NCBI RefSeq assembly: GCF_014192515.1
Contig: NZ_JACHYB010000001.1
Location: 2,184,728 to 2,248,727 of the forward strand
Direction: 5' to 3'
From: Microbacter margulisiae
GTDB taxonomy: Bacteria; Bacteroidota; Bacteroidia; Bacteroidales; Paludibacteraceae
DNA: 64,000 nucleotides
The position numbers and the translations under genes are program-made. The notes beneath the pieces are model-generated. The model searched no databases. It had not been told where the DNA came from and saw nothing but the letters and a program-made list of their open reading frames with translations. This document shows, in pieces, positions 36,695 through 46,588 of the stretch (its first letter is position 1; each line of letters opens with the position of its first letter).

Positions 36695-38482
36695 TTAATT
36701 TCCCTGATAAGTTCTGTCTCCATCAGTAGAATTCCATCCGTCATTTTGTTGGAGTTCTCCGCTGGAAAGAGAGATTTGTGTTTCAGGGATAGGTAAGAAC
36801 CCTTTTGTTTCGTTGAAACGGGTCACATTAGGAGTATAGGTTGTTTTAGTTCCGGCATTCCAAATAGTAGCTCCGCTTTCAGCAGCAAGATCAGTAGCCA
36901 TTGTTCCCCAACGAAGTTCATCCCAGTAACGTACGCCTTCGAAAGCCAATTCTGCCTTTCTTTCTTGCTGTATTGCTGCTAATGAAACTGCGGTTAAAGC
37001 AGGCAATCCAGAATGTTCATGGACATCATTCAAATAGGTCAAAGCCTTTGAACTGCCTAACTCAGCACCCATTAATAATACATCAGAGAAACGAATCAAA
37101 ATCAAATTTTGAGTGTTATCTGTAGATGTATTATACGTTAAAGTAGGATAAATTTCATGGCTATAGTTCCAGATATTGCCAGTGGCACCTGCGCTAGCCG
37201 GAGCTTTTACATTGATTGGAACATATTTCTTTTGCCAATATCCGGTTTCCTCCCATAAATCTCCACCCCAAGTATATGAAGGTGTAATCCCTTCATTGGG
37301 ATCGGTAACATCACAAACCGAACCAACCTTACGCAGATCCCCCGGCAAGAACCAGCTAGTAGTGTTGAACACCGTCGGGCTAACAGTACACCAGCCCCAA
37401 CCGTAACCAAAAGGCAAAGTTCCTTGCAATCTCCATCCCTGGAATAGATCTATGCTATTGCAAAACGAGGTACTTTGATTGTTGTTCCAACCTCCAAAAG
37501 TTGAATATACAATCTGGAATACAGCTTCATGATTGTTGCCACCGTTTGAACCATCATCACCAACCCATGACAAATCATTGTTGATAGCATATGGATAGGT
37601 GTTGTTAGCGCTTTTGTACGAATATGGCCATAAATCCCCGAAAGTAGACACAACAGCATACCCACTATTGGCAATACAATCATCAATCCAGCCCACAACC
37701 TCAGCATTAGTAACTTTACCGCCGCCAACCAAAGGCATGGTTGCATTCGAACCAAGTTGACTGTAGTTTCGACCATAAGCTTCTCCATTATAAAATAAAA
37801 ACACACGAGCCATCAAAGCCTCTGCCGCCCACTTTGTAGCATGCCCCGGATCTAATGAATTATAAGCAACACCAGGCATGCTGTCAATGGCAAATTTAAG
37901 ATCAGAAGCGATTTGTGCATAACAACTATCTACTGAAGCTCTTTTAGCTGTAGGATAAGCCGGATCGGTGATTAAAGGGACTCCCGTCATCGTTCCGCTA
38001 ACCGGGCCACCAAACAAACGCATCAGATCAAAATAATTCATGGCTCTCATAAAATGAGCTTCTCCTGCAATTTGATTCTTTTGCGCTTCATTCGACCATC
38101 CAGTTACTTGACCAATATACTTAATCAGATTGTTTGCCCTGAAAATGCCTTGATAATAATTAGCCCATGTACTTCCATATTGATCTGTCTTTGATTCTTG
38201 CCATTGATCCATGGCTCCTTGATTGTCATGTTGTCCACCACCACTAAAACACTCATCTGACATTTGTTCGGAAAGTAAAAAGATAGAACCTCCATTATTA
38301 GGGTCTATGGCCGAACAATAGGATGAATAAATAGCGGTCAGTGCTTGTGCAGCATCCGAAGGTGTTTGATAAAAATTGGCAGTTGTTTTTGTTGTCAAAT
38401 CCTGCGTATCCAGAAAACTTTGGGAACATCCTGATAAAGTCAATATCAGGACTGCAGATAAATATATTGCTATCTTTTTCAT
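36695..38482 (-). CDS. SusD/RagB-family nutrient-binding lipoprotein
   Basis: Outer-membrane lipoprotein that lids the SusC channel and captures oligosaccharides. The 595-residue protein has a lipobox (LILTLSGCSQSF, Cys about 19) and typical SusD blocks: the tetratricopeptide-rich N-terminal half (FYQTPSDAAQALTAIY, GEAHFMRAMNYFDLMRLFGG) and the C-terminal RKAELAFEGVRYWDELRWG and FLPIPETQISL. It begins 19 bases after susC and pairs with it. Confidence 0.95.
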   Translation of the reverse strand: MKKIAIYLSAVLILTLSGCSQSFLDTQDLTTKTTANFYQTPSDAAQALTAIYSSYCSAIDPNNGGSIFLLSEQMSDECFSGGGQHDNQGAMDQWQESKTDQYGSTWANYYQGIFRANNLIKYIGQVTGWSNEAQKNQIAGEAHFMRAMNYFDLMRLFGGPVSGTMTGVPLITDPAYPTAKRASVDSCYAQIASDLKFAIDSMPGVAYNSLDPGHATKWAAEALMARVFLFYNGEAYGRNYSQLGSNATMPLVGGGKVTNAEVVGWIDDCIANSGYAVVSTFGDLWPYSYKSANNTYPYAINNDLSWVGDDGSNGGNNHEAVFQIVYSTFGGWNNNQSTSFCNSIDLFQGWRLQGTLPFGYGWGWCTVSPTVFNTTSWFLPGDLRKVGSVCDVTDPNEGITPSYTWGGDLWEETGYWQKKYVPINVKAPASAGATGNIWNYSHEIYPTLTYNTSTDNTQNLILIRFSDVLLMGAELGSSKALTYLNDVHEHSGLPALTAVSLAAIQQERKAELAFEGVRYWDELRWGTMATDLAAESGATIWNAGTKTTYTPNVTRFNETKGFLPIPETQISLSSGELQQNDGWNSTDGDRTYQGN

Positions 38483-38501
38483 ACGAATATTATTTTATAG
38501 A

Positions 38502-41500
38502 TTAGAATTTAAGATCAACACCAATCATAACTGTCCTTGGTGAAGGATAATATCCTATATCAATTCCTTGAGACCAACTATCCGGAGCATATCCGACTTC
38601 TGGATCCATTCCACGATATTTGGTAAAAGTATAAGCGTTTTGTATGGTTGCATACAATCGTGCTTGCTGGAGTGGCATAGATTTCCAGATATGTTTGAAA
38701 TCATATCCTAATGTTAAGTTGGAAATCCGGAAATAATCACCTGATTGCAACCACATATCAGAAAGATAATTATTGTTATTGTTCCCGTTTAATGAAACAC
38801 GTGGCATTGTATTCGAAGTGCCAGGTCCATGCCACCGGTTTAATATCCCCGTTGTATAATTAGCGAGCGGATCATTTAATGAATTCCAGTCGGTAGCCTG
38901 AATAATCTTATTACCGGAAACACCAGTACCTAAAAATGAGAAATCAAATCCTTGATAACTTAAAGCAATCGTTACTCCATAAGTATAAGGAGCGTGTGGA
39001 TTCCCAATATTTGTCATATCGCTGTTATCAATCTTGCCATCACCATTAATATCAACGAAGCGGATATCACCTGGCACAGCGTTAGGCATAATTAAGCCTC
39101 CGTTTTTATTTTTGTAGGCAAGCACATCAGCTTCCGTCTGGAATATACCATTAGTTTTATATCCATAGAAACATCCTGCCGGCATACCTACTTTTGCCAC
39201 ATACCAATAACTATTGTTCCCATAGAAACCTTTTTGTCCATAAATAGGAACGCCACCTTCAATCTTAGTTACTTCATTGTGATTAAAGGAGATATTTCCA
39301 CTGATATTATACTGGAACTGACCAATATGGTCTTTCCAGCCTAAATTAATTTCATAACCTCTATTCAAAATATTGCCACCATTAATATAAGGAGCATTAG
39401 TTCCATAAACGGCCTGAACAGGAGCTTGTACTAACCAATTATCAGTAGCCTTATTATACCAGTCAAAATTTAATGTTAAGCGACTATTAAATAAATTGGC
39501 ATCAAATCCTATGTCTGTCTGGGTTGATGTTTCCCACGTCACATTCGGATTTGGGATAATATTAGGATAAGCCCCTGCACTTTGGGCTGTCTTATCTCCA
39601 AAGGTATAGTAATTACCTGCACCAACTCCTCCTGTTTGAATCGTTGATAAATAATTGAAATTAGGAATTGCCTGATTCCCGTTTTTACCCCAGCTTGCAC
39701 GTATTTTCAAGAAATCCAACCACGATTGGGTATTTTTCATAAAGGATTCATTAGTAATAATCCACCCTGCAGAAAATGCAGGGAACGTTCCCCAACGGTG
39801 TCCTGCTGCAAAATTAGAAGAGCCATCGTCTCGAACTACCGCAGAAAACAAATAAGTACCTTTATAATCATAATTCAAACGACCAAAATAAGAAAGGATT
39901 CCTCCTCCGCCCCATGATGAACCGCCAACAACAGTACCTCCAGTCGAAGAAATGGTAGGAGTATTAGATAAATAAGCATATTCAAAACTATTGAAAATAT
40001 TATTCTGATTCGATGCATTCATTGATTCTCCAAGATTATCCCGCTCTGCCGATTCACCGGCTAAAATAGTAAAGTTGTGTTCCTGATTAATCTTAAAGTT
40101 ATAGGTGATCGTATTATCCCACATCCAGTTTAAACCCACATACATACTTTGGGAGGTATTGTTCACAGAATTGCCTACAGCAGTGGTTGATGTAGATACA
40201 GACCCTAAATCATATGTTGGCTGAAAAGAGCGGTAACTTCCAGCAGAAACATTGGTACTAAAACGAGATGTTAATTCAAGGCCTTTAATGGGAGAGACCG
40301 TGGTATAAAAACTTGCTGTCAGATTATGATTCTTGGAACTATTCAATCCACGAGTATAAATCATTGTTGCAATAGGATTATTCTGAAGGTGATCCCATGG
40401 AATAGGATAGCTGTACAAGCCTTTTGCTCCATAAATTGGCAAAAATGGATTAGCTGATTCCATGTCATAAATATCATTCCAATAACCATTGCTCACAGCA
40501 ATACCACTCTTTTCATTAAATGAATAGTTGATATTTTCGCCTATTTTCCAAATAGCTCTATTACTGTTTGTTATGATTTTATGATCACTGTTCATCCGGA
40601 GATTGTAACGATCAAAATGCGAAGCGACCGGCTTACCTAAAATCCCGTCCTGAGACATATACGACAATCCAAATGAATAAGTTGATTTTGCACTACCACC
40701 TGTTAAGTTCAATGAATGATTTTGAATCGGCGCATTGTCATTGGTAATAGCTTGCATCCAGTTCGTACCTTTATTCGTTCCTGCTAAAATAGCAGCTGCA
40801 TTGGGTACAAGTGGCACTTGCGCTCCATAATCATTCCCATTCAAACTTGTTGCCAGTTTGGTTATATCATACGGCATTTGGCCACTATTAACCATTCCTT
40901 CGTTAATAATAGTCAAATATTGTTGAGCATTTAAGGTGTTAGCCGTTTTATAAACATTTTGCCACCCATAATAACCATCATAAGTGATCGTCGGTTTCTC
41001 ATCTGTTTTTCCTTGTTTTGTTGTGATAAGTATTACTCCATTTGCAGCGCGGGATCCATAAATGGCTGCTGTAGCATCTTTCAATACATCAACGCTTTGA
41101 ATATCTGAAGGAGATAAATTGTCGATACTTCCTACAACAACTCCATCAACCACATATAAAGGGATAGCATTCCCAATTGTTCCCATACCACGGATATCAA
41201 TCTTATAGCTATCACCAGGCTGGCCATCTGACTTGGTAAGTTGAACCCCAGGCGTGCTACCTTGCAAAGCACCCAGTGTTGAAACAGTATTCAGCTTCTG
41301 AATATCATTACCCGTTACCTGAACAGTCGCACCTGTCATTACTTTCTTTTGTTGAACGCCATACCCGATAGCGACTACTTCATTCAGGCCAATCGCTTCA
41401 TCTTCCATAGTTATATTTACTGACAAACGGTTATGAACACTCACATCCTGCGTTTTCATCCCTACAAAAGAAAACTGCAAAGTACCGTTTTCAGGTACCT

Positions 41501-41798
41501 GATTGAGTCTGAACACACCGTTTGCATCAGTAATCGTTCCTTTTGTTGTTCCTTTTACAACAACAGTGACACCTGGAAGTGGATTACCTGATTTGTCAAC
41601 TACTTTGCCGCTCACCGTTTTTTCTGCTTGACTTTGATCTGTTTGTGCCGAAGCTGCATTAGTATTTACTGCATAAACACCAGCTCCGGTACCAAACGCT
41701 ATAAACAATAATAGCATCAAAGCTCGTTTCATCTGTTTGGGTAGAGGGATCGTTGTGCCTCTCCCACCTTTTGTGGTTCTTTTCATAAATTTGTTCAT
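38502..41798 (-). CDS. SusC/RagA-family TonB-dependent outer-membrane transporter
   Basis: Imports oligosaccharides across the outer membrane using TonB energy. The 1098-residue protein has an extended signal region with charged start (hydrophobic core MLLLFIAFGTGAGVYAV), a carboxypeptidase-regulatory-like domain (about 60-140, GKVVDKSGNPLPGVTVVVKG), the plug domain (GYGVQQKKVMTGATVQV, DVLKDATAAIYGSRAANGVILITTK) and a 22-strand barrel ending VMIGVDLKF. Length fits the family. It opens the utilisation operon with susD directly behind it. Confidence 0.96.
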   Translation of the reverse strand: MNKFMKRTTKGGRGTTIPLPKQMKRALMLLLFIAFGTGAGVYAVNTNAASAQTDQSQAEKTVSGKVVDKSGNPLPGVTVVVKGTTKGTITDANGVFRLNQVPENGTLQFSFVGMKTQDVSVHNRLSVNITMEDEAIGLNEVVAIGYGVQQKKVMTGATVQVTGNDIQKLNTVSTLGALQGSTPGVQLTKSDGQPGDSYKIDIRGMGTIGNAIPLYVVDGVVVGSIDNLSPSDIQSVDVLKDATAAIYGSRAANGVILITTKQGKTDEKPTITYDGYYGWQNVYKTANTLNAQQYLTIINEGMVNSGQMPYDITKLATSLNGNDYGAQVPLVPNAAAILAGTNKGTNWMQAITNDNAPIQNHSLNLTGGSAKSTYSFGLSYMSQDGILGKPVASHFDRYNLRMNSDHKIITNSNRAIWKIGENINYSFNEKSGIAVSNGYWNDIYDMESANPFLPIYGAKGLYSYPIPWDHLQNNPIATMIYTRGLNSSKNHNLTASFYTTVSPIKGLELTSRFSTNVSAGSYRSFQPTYDLGSVSTSTTAVGNSVNNTSQSMYVGLNWMWDNTITYNFKINQEHNFTILAGESAERDNLGESMNASNQNNIFNSFEYAYLSNTPTISSTGGTVVGGSSWGGGGILSYFGRLNYDYKGTYLFSAVVRDDGSSNFAAGHRWGTFPAFSAGWIITNESFMKNTQSWLDFLKIRASWGKNGNQAIPNFNYLSTIQTGGVGAGNYYTFGDKTAQSAGAYPNIIPNPNVTWETSTQTDIGFDANLFNSRLTLNFDWYNKATDNWLVQAPVQAVYGTNAPYINGGNILNRGYEINLGWKDHIGQFQYNISGNISFNHNEVTKIEGGVPIYGQKGFYGNNSYWYVAKVGMPAGCFYGYKTNGIFQTEADVLAYKNKNGGLIMPNAVPGDIRFVDINGDGKIDNSDMTNIGNPHAPYTYGVTIALSYQGFDFSFLGTGVSGNKIIQATDWNSLNDPLANYTTGILNRWHGPGTSNTMPRVSLNGNNNNNYLSDMWLQSGDYFRISNLTLGYDFKHIWKSMPLQQARLYATIQNAYTFTKYRGMDPEVGYAPDSWSQGIDIGYYPSPRTVMIGVDLKF

Positions 41799-42362
41799 GT
41801 TTTAAATGAATACTCACCTGCATCAACAGGTGATGGTTAATTAATAATGAATGCAAATTGTGATTTTAATGTACCAAAACCAATATTGAGCTATAAAAGA
41901 CAAGACATATTGATTTTGCAACGCGCTATTTTTTGCATAATTACCATCGGATACCCGACTTAACGTGACCTCAGACAACTTCGATTTGTTATTCTCTACT
42001 TATCTGATGTAAGGATCATTACTCAAAATACTATTTACCCTAAACAAACAAAGAGCAAATTGAATTGGAGTTTTTGCAGATGTGTTAGTTGATTTTGTGT
42101 GGTGTAAGTGTAGTTTTTCGTGTTATGTCATGGTTTTAAGTGTTTAAATTAACATGGTAATAAAATCTTGCTATATACATATCATTTGTCATCCCTAGTG
42201 TGAATAGCTAATGGCTTGTCTAAAAAAAACACACTAATAAACATATGATTATAACTGCTCTCTTATCTTGGTAAGAAAACAAGAAACTGAACTGCGCAAA
42301 GTTAGAAGCCTTTGACGCAAATTTCAAGTACAATTTTATCGAAAAATGATACTTTTCCTATA
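41799..42362. promoter_or_regulatory. Control region between the AraC regulator and susC
   Basis: About 560 bases without a credible gene. The susC leader contains a perfect small hairpin, CACCTG (41815-41820) with CAGGTG (41827-41832), 17 bases ahead of the start codon. I found no TAnnTTTG box close to susC, in contrast to many genes of this window, which would fit a promoter that depends on an activator. No AraC site could be defined. Confidence 0.4.
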
Positions 42363-42391
42363 TTTGTTAAAAAAGGAGCGTTTTTAACAAA
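42363..42391 (-). terminator. AT-rich hairpin after the araC-type gene
   Basis: TTTGTTAAAAA (42363-42373) pairs with TTTTTAACAAA (42381-42391) around a seven-base loop, 17 bases past the regulator stop. It can end transcription and would separate the regulator from the sus operon. Confidence 0.5.
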
Positions 42392-42407
42392 CAAGCATTC
42401 GACGAAG

Positions 42408-43292
42408 TCACACTATCACTTTCTTTTTATGATAGTTATCTCTAAATTCTTTGGGTGAGCACCCTTTGCGTTTACGGAAAATACGATTAAAATTAGAAAG
42501 ATTATTAAAACCGCTACTGAAACAAATTTCGCCTATGGTTTGTGAAGAATCAACTAATAAACGAATAGCATTCCCAATGCGAATATCTAATAAGTAATCC
42601 GTTACACTTTTACCTGTCCGCTGTTTAAAAAAACGACTGAAAGAGGCCTCTGTCATATTGACACTTTCGGCCAACTGAGCCAGACGAATCTCCTCAGCAA
42701 AATGGGAAGTAAGATAATCATGCACTTTTTGCACACGACGACTTTCATTTGTGATGGTAGATCTTGCAAATGTAGTACTGGACAACGTCCTCACATCATT
42801 ACTTAATGACAGTTCGTACAGCAATGTAAAAAAGCTAATAACAGCATAAAAACCCTGCTTCTCATGGGCAAGGGAGGTAAGCAAAGGTCTGACAACCAAA
42901 ATTGTGTTTAACGGAAAAACTAATCCTTTTTCTGCTAATTCAAGCATCTTCTTGATGCTCTTGAACTGGTTTTTATTTAATAATCCCTGAGAAAAGAGTT
43001 CTGGAGAAAATTGAATCGTAATTTCATGAATTTCATTTGAGGAACACTGATAATTCTCCCACGTATGCTCCAGTTCTTTACCTGTAATAAGAACTAAATC
43101 ATAATCGCCAATCACCTCTAAAGAATCACCGACAATACGTCTCGTCCCCCTTGCATTTTCCACATAATTGATTTCACAATCAGCATGTTTGTGCAATGGA
43201 AAAGTAAATGTTGATTTAGTACGATCGACAATGTAAAAACAATCTTTCTCAGATAGCGGAGTAAGTTCCTGAAGTATGGTATTATTGAACAT
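42408..43292 (-). CDS. AraC-family transcriptional regulator
   Basis: A 294-residue cytoplasmic regulator: an N-terminal cupin-like ligand-binding domain (about 1-165, with FPLHKHADCEINYVE) and a C-terminal pair of helix-turn-helix motifs (about 190-290, ending in GFNNLSNFNRIFRKRKGCSPKEFRD). It is transcribed in the same direction as, and just upstream of, the susC operon, so it likely controls that operon in response to a breakdown sugar. This replaces the hybrid two-component or sigma/anti-sigma regulators found at many other such loci. The ligand is unknown. Confidence 0.9.
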   Translation of the reverse strand: MFNNTILQELTPLSEKDCFYIVDRTKSTFTFPLHKHADCEINYVENARGTRRIVGDSLEVIGDYDLVLITGKELEHTWENYQCSSNEIHEITIQFSPELFSQGLLNKNQFKSIKKMLELAEKGLVFPLNTILVVRPLLTSLAHEKQGFYAVISFFTLLYELSLSNDVRTLSSTTFARSTITNESRRVQKVHDYLTSHFAEEIRLAQLAESVNMTEASFSRFFKQRTGKSVTDYLLDIRIGNAIRLLVDSSQTIGEICFSSGFNNLSNFNRIFRKRKGCSPKEFRDNYHKKKVIV

Positions 43293-43321
43293 GATACTTT
43301 TTTATCATCTTAAGGTGATGA

Positions 43322-43329
43322 CAAAGATA
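43322..43329 (-). promoter_or_regulatory. Possible -7 promoter box for the AraC regulator
   Basis: The minus strand reads TATCTTTG, matching TAnnTTTG, 30 bases ahead of the start. The imperfect palindrome TCATCTTAAGGTGATGA lies between box and gene and could be an operator. Confidence 0.45.
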
Positions 43330-43378
43330 ATGTAAATTCTTGACTATGGAACTTCGCCAACACGACAACAATAGCCAT

Positions 43379-45085
43379 TTATTGAAATCGTTTCTTTCGG
43401 ATAAAAAGATAAAGAGCAGCAAAAACTAACAATAAGAGCACAGGGGCCAACACATTGATTAGTTGCCAGGTTAATTTTCCTTCGGTGCTGGCCAGCCGGT
43501 TAAGCAGCCTAAGTTTAAATTGGCGTGAACGAAGATTCATCCAGCCATCCTGATCACTCAGATATTGTACAGCATTGACAATAAAAGCCCGGTTACTGTA
43601 TTGGCGATTAGAATACCGGTCATATCCCAAAGGCAAAGCCTGTAATTTTCCCTGGTTATCCTGAACATCATTACGAATTATATCGCCATCCGACACAACA
43701 ATCATGCGCGTAGGTTTACTAAAGCGAGCAATGGGTGTATGAGGATCAATCCCTTCAGGAACCATCTGATTAGCAAAATCGGACGTAAAAATTCCAGAAA
43801 GAGCCACAGCAACAGGTACATTTTGAATATTAAAATAATGTTGATCTTCCGGATCAGGCAAATGCTTTAAATCAATAAAGGCAGGTGGTGCTAAAATATG
43901 TGATGCATTAGAGGTAACCAGCAATATATCTGCCTTAGCATGAACCGAGTCTCCCACCAAATCAATGGATGATGCAAAATCCGCCTTTACTGCACCAAGA
44001 TTTCGCGTAACAGGATTATATGGAGAAGTAAGTAATAGCGGAGAGAAAAACCAAGGCATGGGTTTAAACTGTGGTGGATCATTCTGGCGGGCAACATTCA
44101 CCGGAACATTTATACACTGAACATCCTCCACAACGTCCGGATTGATACGCACACCATAACAAAAAAGTTGGTCGCTCAGATTTACATCCAGAGGCAAAAT
44201 GGTGGCTTGTCCATTCCGTGTAAGATTCTGCGTGTCAATATTTGCTCCATCCACAAGCCACAACACACGACCTCCGTGCATAATATATTGATCAATAATA
44301 AATTTTTCCTGCTCGGTGAAAGGTGTTTTGGGTTTTGCAATAATAACAACTTTAAACGGATCCAGCGCTTTAGGATCAGTACCCAAGCTGCCACGATCGA
44401 TTTCAAAATAGCGGCTCAACGCTGTCGATGCATCATACACTTCTGCTTCTGAAAGCTCGCCGTTGCCTTCCAGAAAAGCAATCTTCTCTATCTCTTTTGA
44501 TTCTAACCGACGAATAGCATCCGTAATTTGATATTCCAGCTCTTCAACAGATGCATTCAGGTTTTCATCTCCTGAATTTCCTGGAATGTTAACCAATAAA
44601 TTCACCGGTACCGTATCATGATGGGCAATGATTTCCGCCCAGGGAAAAATAACTTTTTCCACAGCTTTCCCATTGCCATCCTTTTCATACACAGTTGTAG
44701 CATGTAATCCTCTGTTCTCAAGCGCTGCATACGCTTTTGCCTGAGCTTCAGATGAAGATTGATTCGTCGGGTCAATAAAATGAATATCAATAGGTTCTTT
44801 AGAATAAATTTTTAATTCATCCAACAGATTGGCAGTCGCATTTTTCAGTCTTAAAAAGCCCACATTTAAGTCCCCATCCAGATATACATTCACTTTCAAA
44901 GGATCTTGCAATGATTTCATCAGATGCTTTGTATTGGAAGATAACGAAAAGCGTTTATCCGATGTTAAATCTATCCGAAAAAAATAATGTCGAGACAATA
45001 TGTTGACAACCACAATAGACGCTATGATCAAAAAAGACTGAAACATAAGCTTTCGCGTTGTCGCGCCAAACCGGAACCATTGCAT
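43379..45085 (-). CDS. gldG: GldG-type ABC transporter auxiliary protein
   Basis: A 568-residue membrane protein with one N-terminal transmembrane segment (about 15-33), a large periplasmic part of the GldG/DUF4350-like type (FRIDLTSDKRFSLSSNTK, FLEGNGELSEAEVYD, IDQYIMHGGRVLWLVDG) and a C-terminal transmembrane segment (INVLAPVLLLLVFAALYLF). In Bacteroidetes GldG works with the permease GldF and ATPase GldA in gliding or related transport. Here no gldF lies upstream; the preceding gene is an XRE-cupin regulator 30 bases away. Its role in a possibly non-gliding organism is unclear. Confidence 0.88.
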   Translation of the reverse strand: MQWFRFGATTRKLMFQSFLIIASIVVVNILSRHYFFRIDLTSDKRFSLSSNTKHLMKSLQDPLKVNVYLDGDLNVGFLRLKNATANLLDELKIYSKEPIDIHFIDPTNQSSSEAQAKAYAALENRGLHATTVYEKDGNGKAVEKVIFPWAEIIAHHDTVPVNLLVNIPGNSGDENLNASVEELEYQITDAIRRLESKEIEKIAFLEGNGELSEAEVYDASTALSRYFEIDRGSLGTDPKALDPFKVVIIAKPKTPFTEQEKFIIDQYIMHGGRVLWLVDGANIDTQNLTRNGQATILPLDVNLSDQLFCYGVRINPDVVEDVQCINVPVNVARQNDPPQFKPMPWFFSPLLLTSPYNPVTRNLGAVKADFASSIDLVGDSVHAKADILLVTSNASHILAPPAFIDLKHLPDPEDQHYFNIQNVPVAVALSGIFTSDFANQMVPEGIDPHTPIARFSKPTRMIVVSDGDIIRNDVQDNQGKLQALPLGYDRYSNRQYSNRAFIVNAVQYLSDQDGWMNLRSRQFKLRLLNRLASTEGKLTWQLINVLAPVLLLLVFAALYLFIRKKRFQ

Positions 45086-45115
45086 GAGGGAACTCGTGTA
45101 AAAACAGTTAGTAAA

Positions 45116-45664
45116 TTACAAAATGAAAGCTAGAAATCTTACTGGCACATGATTACGCGCCTGCATGCCATGCGTCAGTTCTGCATTGAAATAAATCGCA
45201 TCGCCCTCTTCTAAAATGATTCGTTTCCCATTGATCTGCAACAACAAGCTCCCTTCAATGACATAATTGAATTCCTGACCCGCATGTGCATTTGAAGGAA
45301 ATGGAGCATCCGAAGGTTCAACCGTTACAATAAACGGATCGCCTTTCCTATTGGCAAAGCCGGCTGCCAATGACTCATATTTGTATGCTTTGCTACGTTC
45401 CAGAGCAACCCCTTGTCCTTTCCGGGTTACATAATAAGCATTCATACGTGGTTCATCACCAAAAAGCAACGCAGTCATCTCAACGCCATAATGAGAAGCT
45501 ATGGTGTGCAACAATCCAACTGGAATATCTTTTTCTCCACTTTCATATGCCAGATATTCCTGCTCAGACAACTCACACGATGCAGCCATTTCTTCTATAT
45601 CAATGGCCAAAGCTTCACGCAAGCCGCGCAACCGGGCAGCAATTTGTTTAATTGATTCGTTCAT
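45116..45664 (-). CDS. XRE-family regulator with cupin domain
   Basis: A 182-residue cytoplasmic protein: N-terminal helix-turn-helix (about 8-62, LRGLREALAIDIEEMAASC) and a C-terminal cupin barrel (about 105-180, AHAGQEFNYVIEGSLLLQINGKR, EGDAIYFNAELTHGMQA) whose histidines could bind metal or a small ligand. Such proteins repress or sense metabolites. It sits between rfbD and gldG with short gaps (24 and 30 bases), so it may be co-transcribed with either; its targets are not known. Confidence 0.87.
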   Translation of the reverse strand: MNESIKQIAARLRGLREALAIDIEEMAASCELSEQEYLAYESGEKDIPVGLLHTIASHYGVEMTALLFGDEPRMNAYYVTRKGQGVALERSKAYKYESLAAGFANRKGDPFIVTVEPSDAPFPSNAHAGQEFNYVIEGSLLLQINGKRIILEEGDAIYFNAELTHGMQARNHVPVRFLAFIL

Positions 45665-45688
45665 AATTAATAATTTACCAACAAAACA

Positions 45689-46564
45689 TCACACTGTTTG
45701 AAGACGGATAATACATTGGCCCAGACTTTCTTCCCAGTGTGTAATAGGAATATGGAATGTATTTTTGAATTTCGTTTTATTCAGGACACTATAAAAAGGA
45801 CGTGGAGCTTTAGCCGGATAAGCGGAAGATTCAATAGGTTGTACATTGCATTTTATCCCCGCAAGGCGATGAATGGCTATAGCAAAATCATACCAACTAC
45901 AAACGCCTTCATTTGAGAAATGGTATGTGCCAGTTCTGAAATAATTCTCATCCCGAATGGTTTCTTTCACAATGTGTACAATAGCAACAGCCAGATCAGC
46001 AGCATATGTTGGAGTTCCAATCTGATCATAGACAACCGATATCGTGTCTTTTTCCTTGCCTAATCTGATCATGGTCTTCACAAAATTATTTCCAAAAGAG
46101 GAATAAAGCCATGATGTGCGAAGGATAATAGCATCCAGGCAGACACGAAGCAATTCTTCTTCTCCTTCGGCTTTTGATTTACCATAAACTGTTTCAGGAG
46201 CCGTTTGCATATCTTCTACATACGGATGATACGTTTTTCCGCTAAAAACATAGTCAGTCGAAACATGAATAACTTTACAACCAACAGAAGCTGCTACTTC
46301 TCCGATATTGCGTACAGCATCACGATTAATTGCATAACACAGTTCTACATCATCTTCTGCTTTATCAACAGCTGTATAAGCTGCACAATTAATGATAAAG
46401 TCCAAAGAATACCGGGAACCAAATTGTTCTAAAGCTTCTTTATTACAAATATCCAGTGTATCAACATCTGTAAATACAAAGTTCATATCATCCAATTCCG
46501 GCGCCAATCGTTGGATTTCGTTCCCTAACTGTCCATTTGATCCGGTTACTAAAATCGTCACCAT
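45689..46564 (-). CDS. rfbD: dTDP-4-dehydrorhamnose reductase
   Basis: Last step of dTDP-L-rhamnose synthesis, reducing the 4-keto group with NAD(P)H. The 291-residue Rossmann protein has the glycine motif ILVTGSNGQLG, INCAAYTAVDKAE, and the catalytic VSTDYVFSG...YGKSKAEGE block (Ser/Tyr/Lys). It starts 24 bases after rfbC. Rhamnose produced here would go to O-antigen or other surface polysaccharide. Confidence 0.95.
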   Translation of the reverse strand: MVTILVTGSNGQLGNEIQRLAPELDDMNFVFTDVDTLDICNKEALEQFGSRYSLDFIINCAAYTAVDKAEDDVELCYAINRDAVRNIGEVAASVGCKVIHVSTDYVFSGKTYHPYVEDMQTAPETVYGKSKAEGEEELLRVCLDAIILRTSWLYSSFGNNFVKTMIRLGKEKDTISVVYDQIGTPTYAADLAVAIVHIVKETIRDENYFRTGTYHFSNEGVCSWYDFAIAIHRLAGIKCNVQPIESSAYPAKAPRPFYSVLNKTKFKNTFHIPITHWEESLGQCIIRLQTV

Positions 46565-46588
46565 GATTTGATTATTAAATAATTACAA

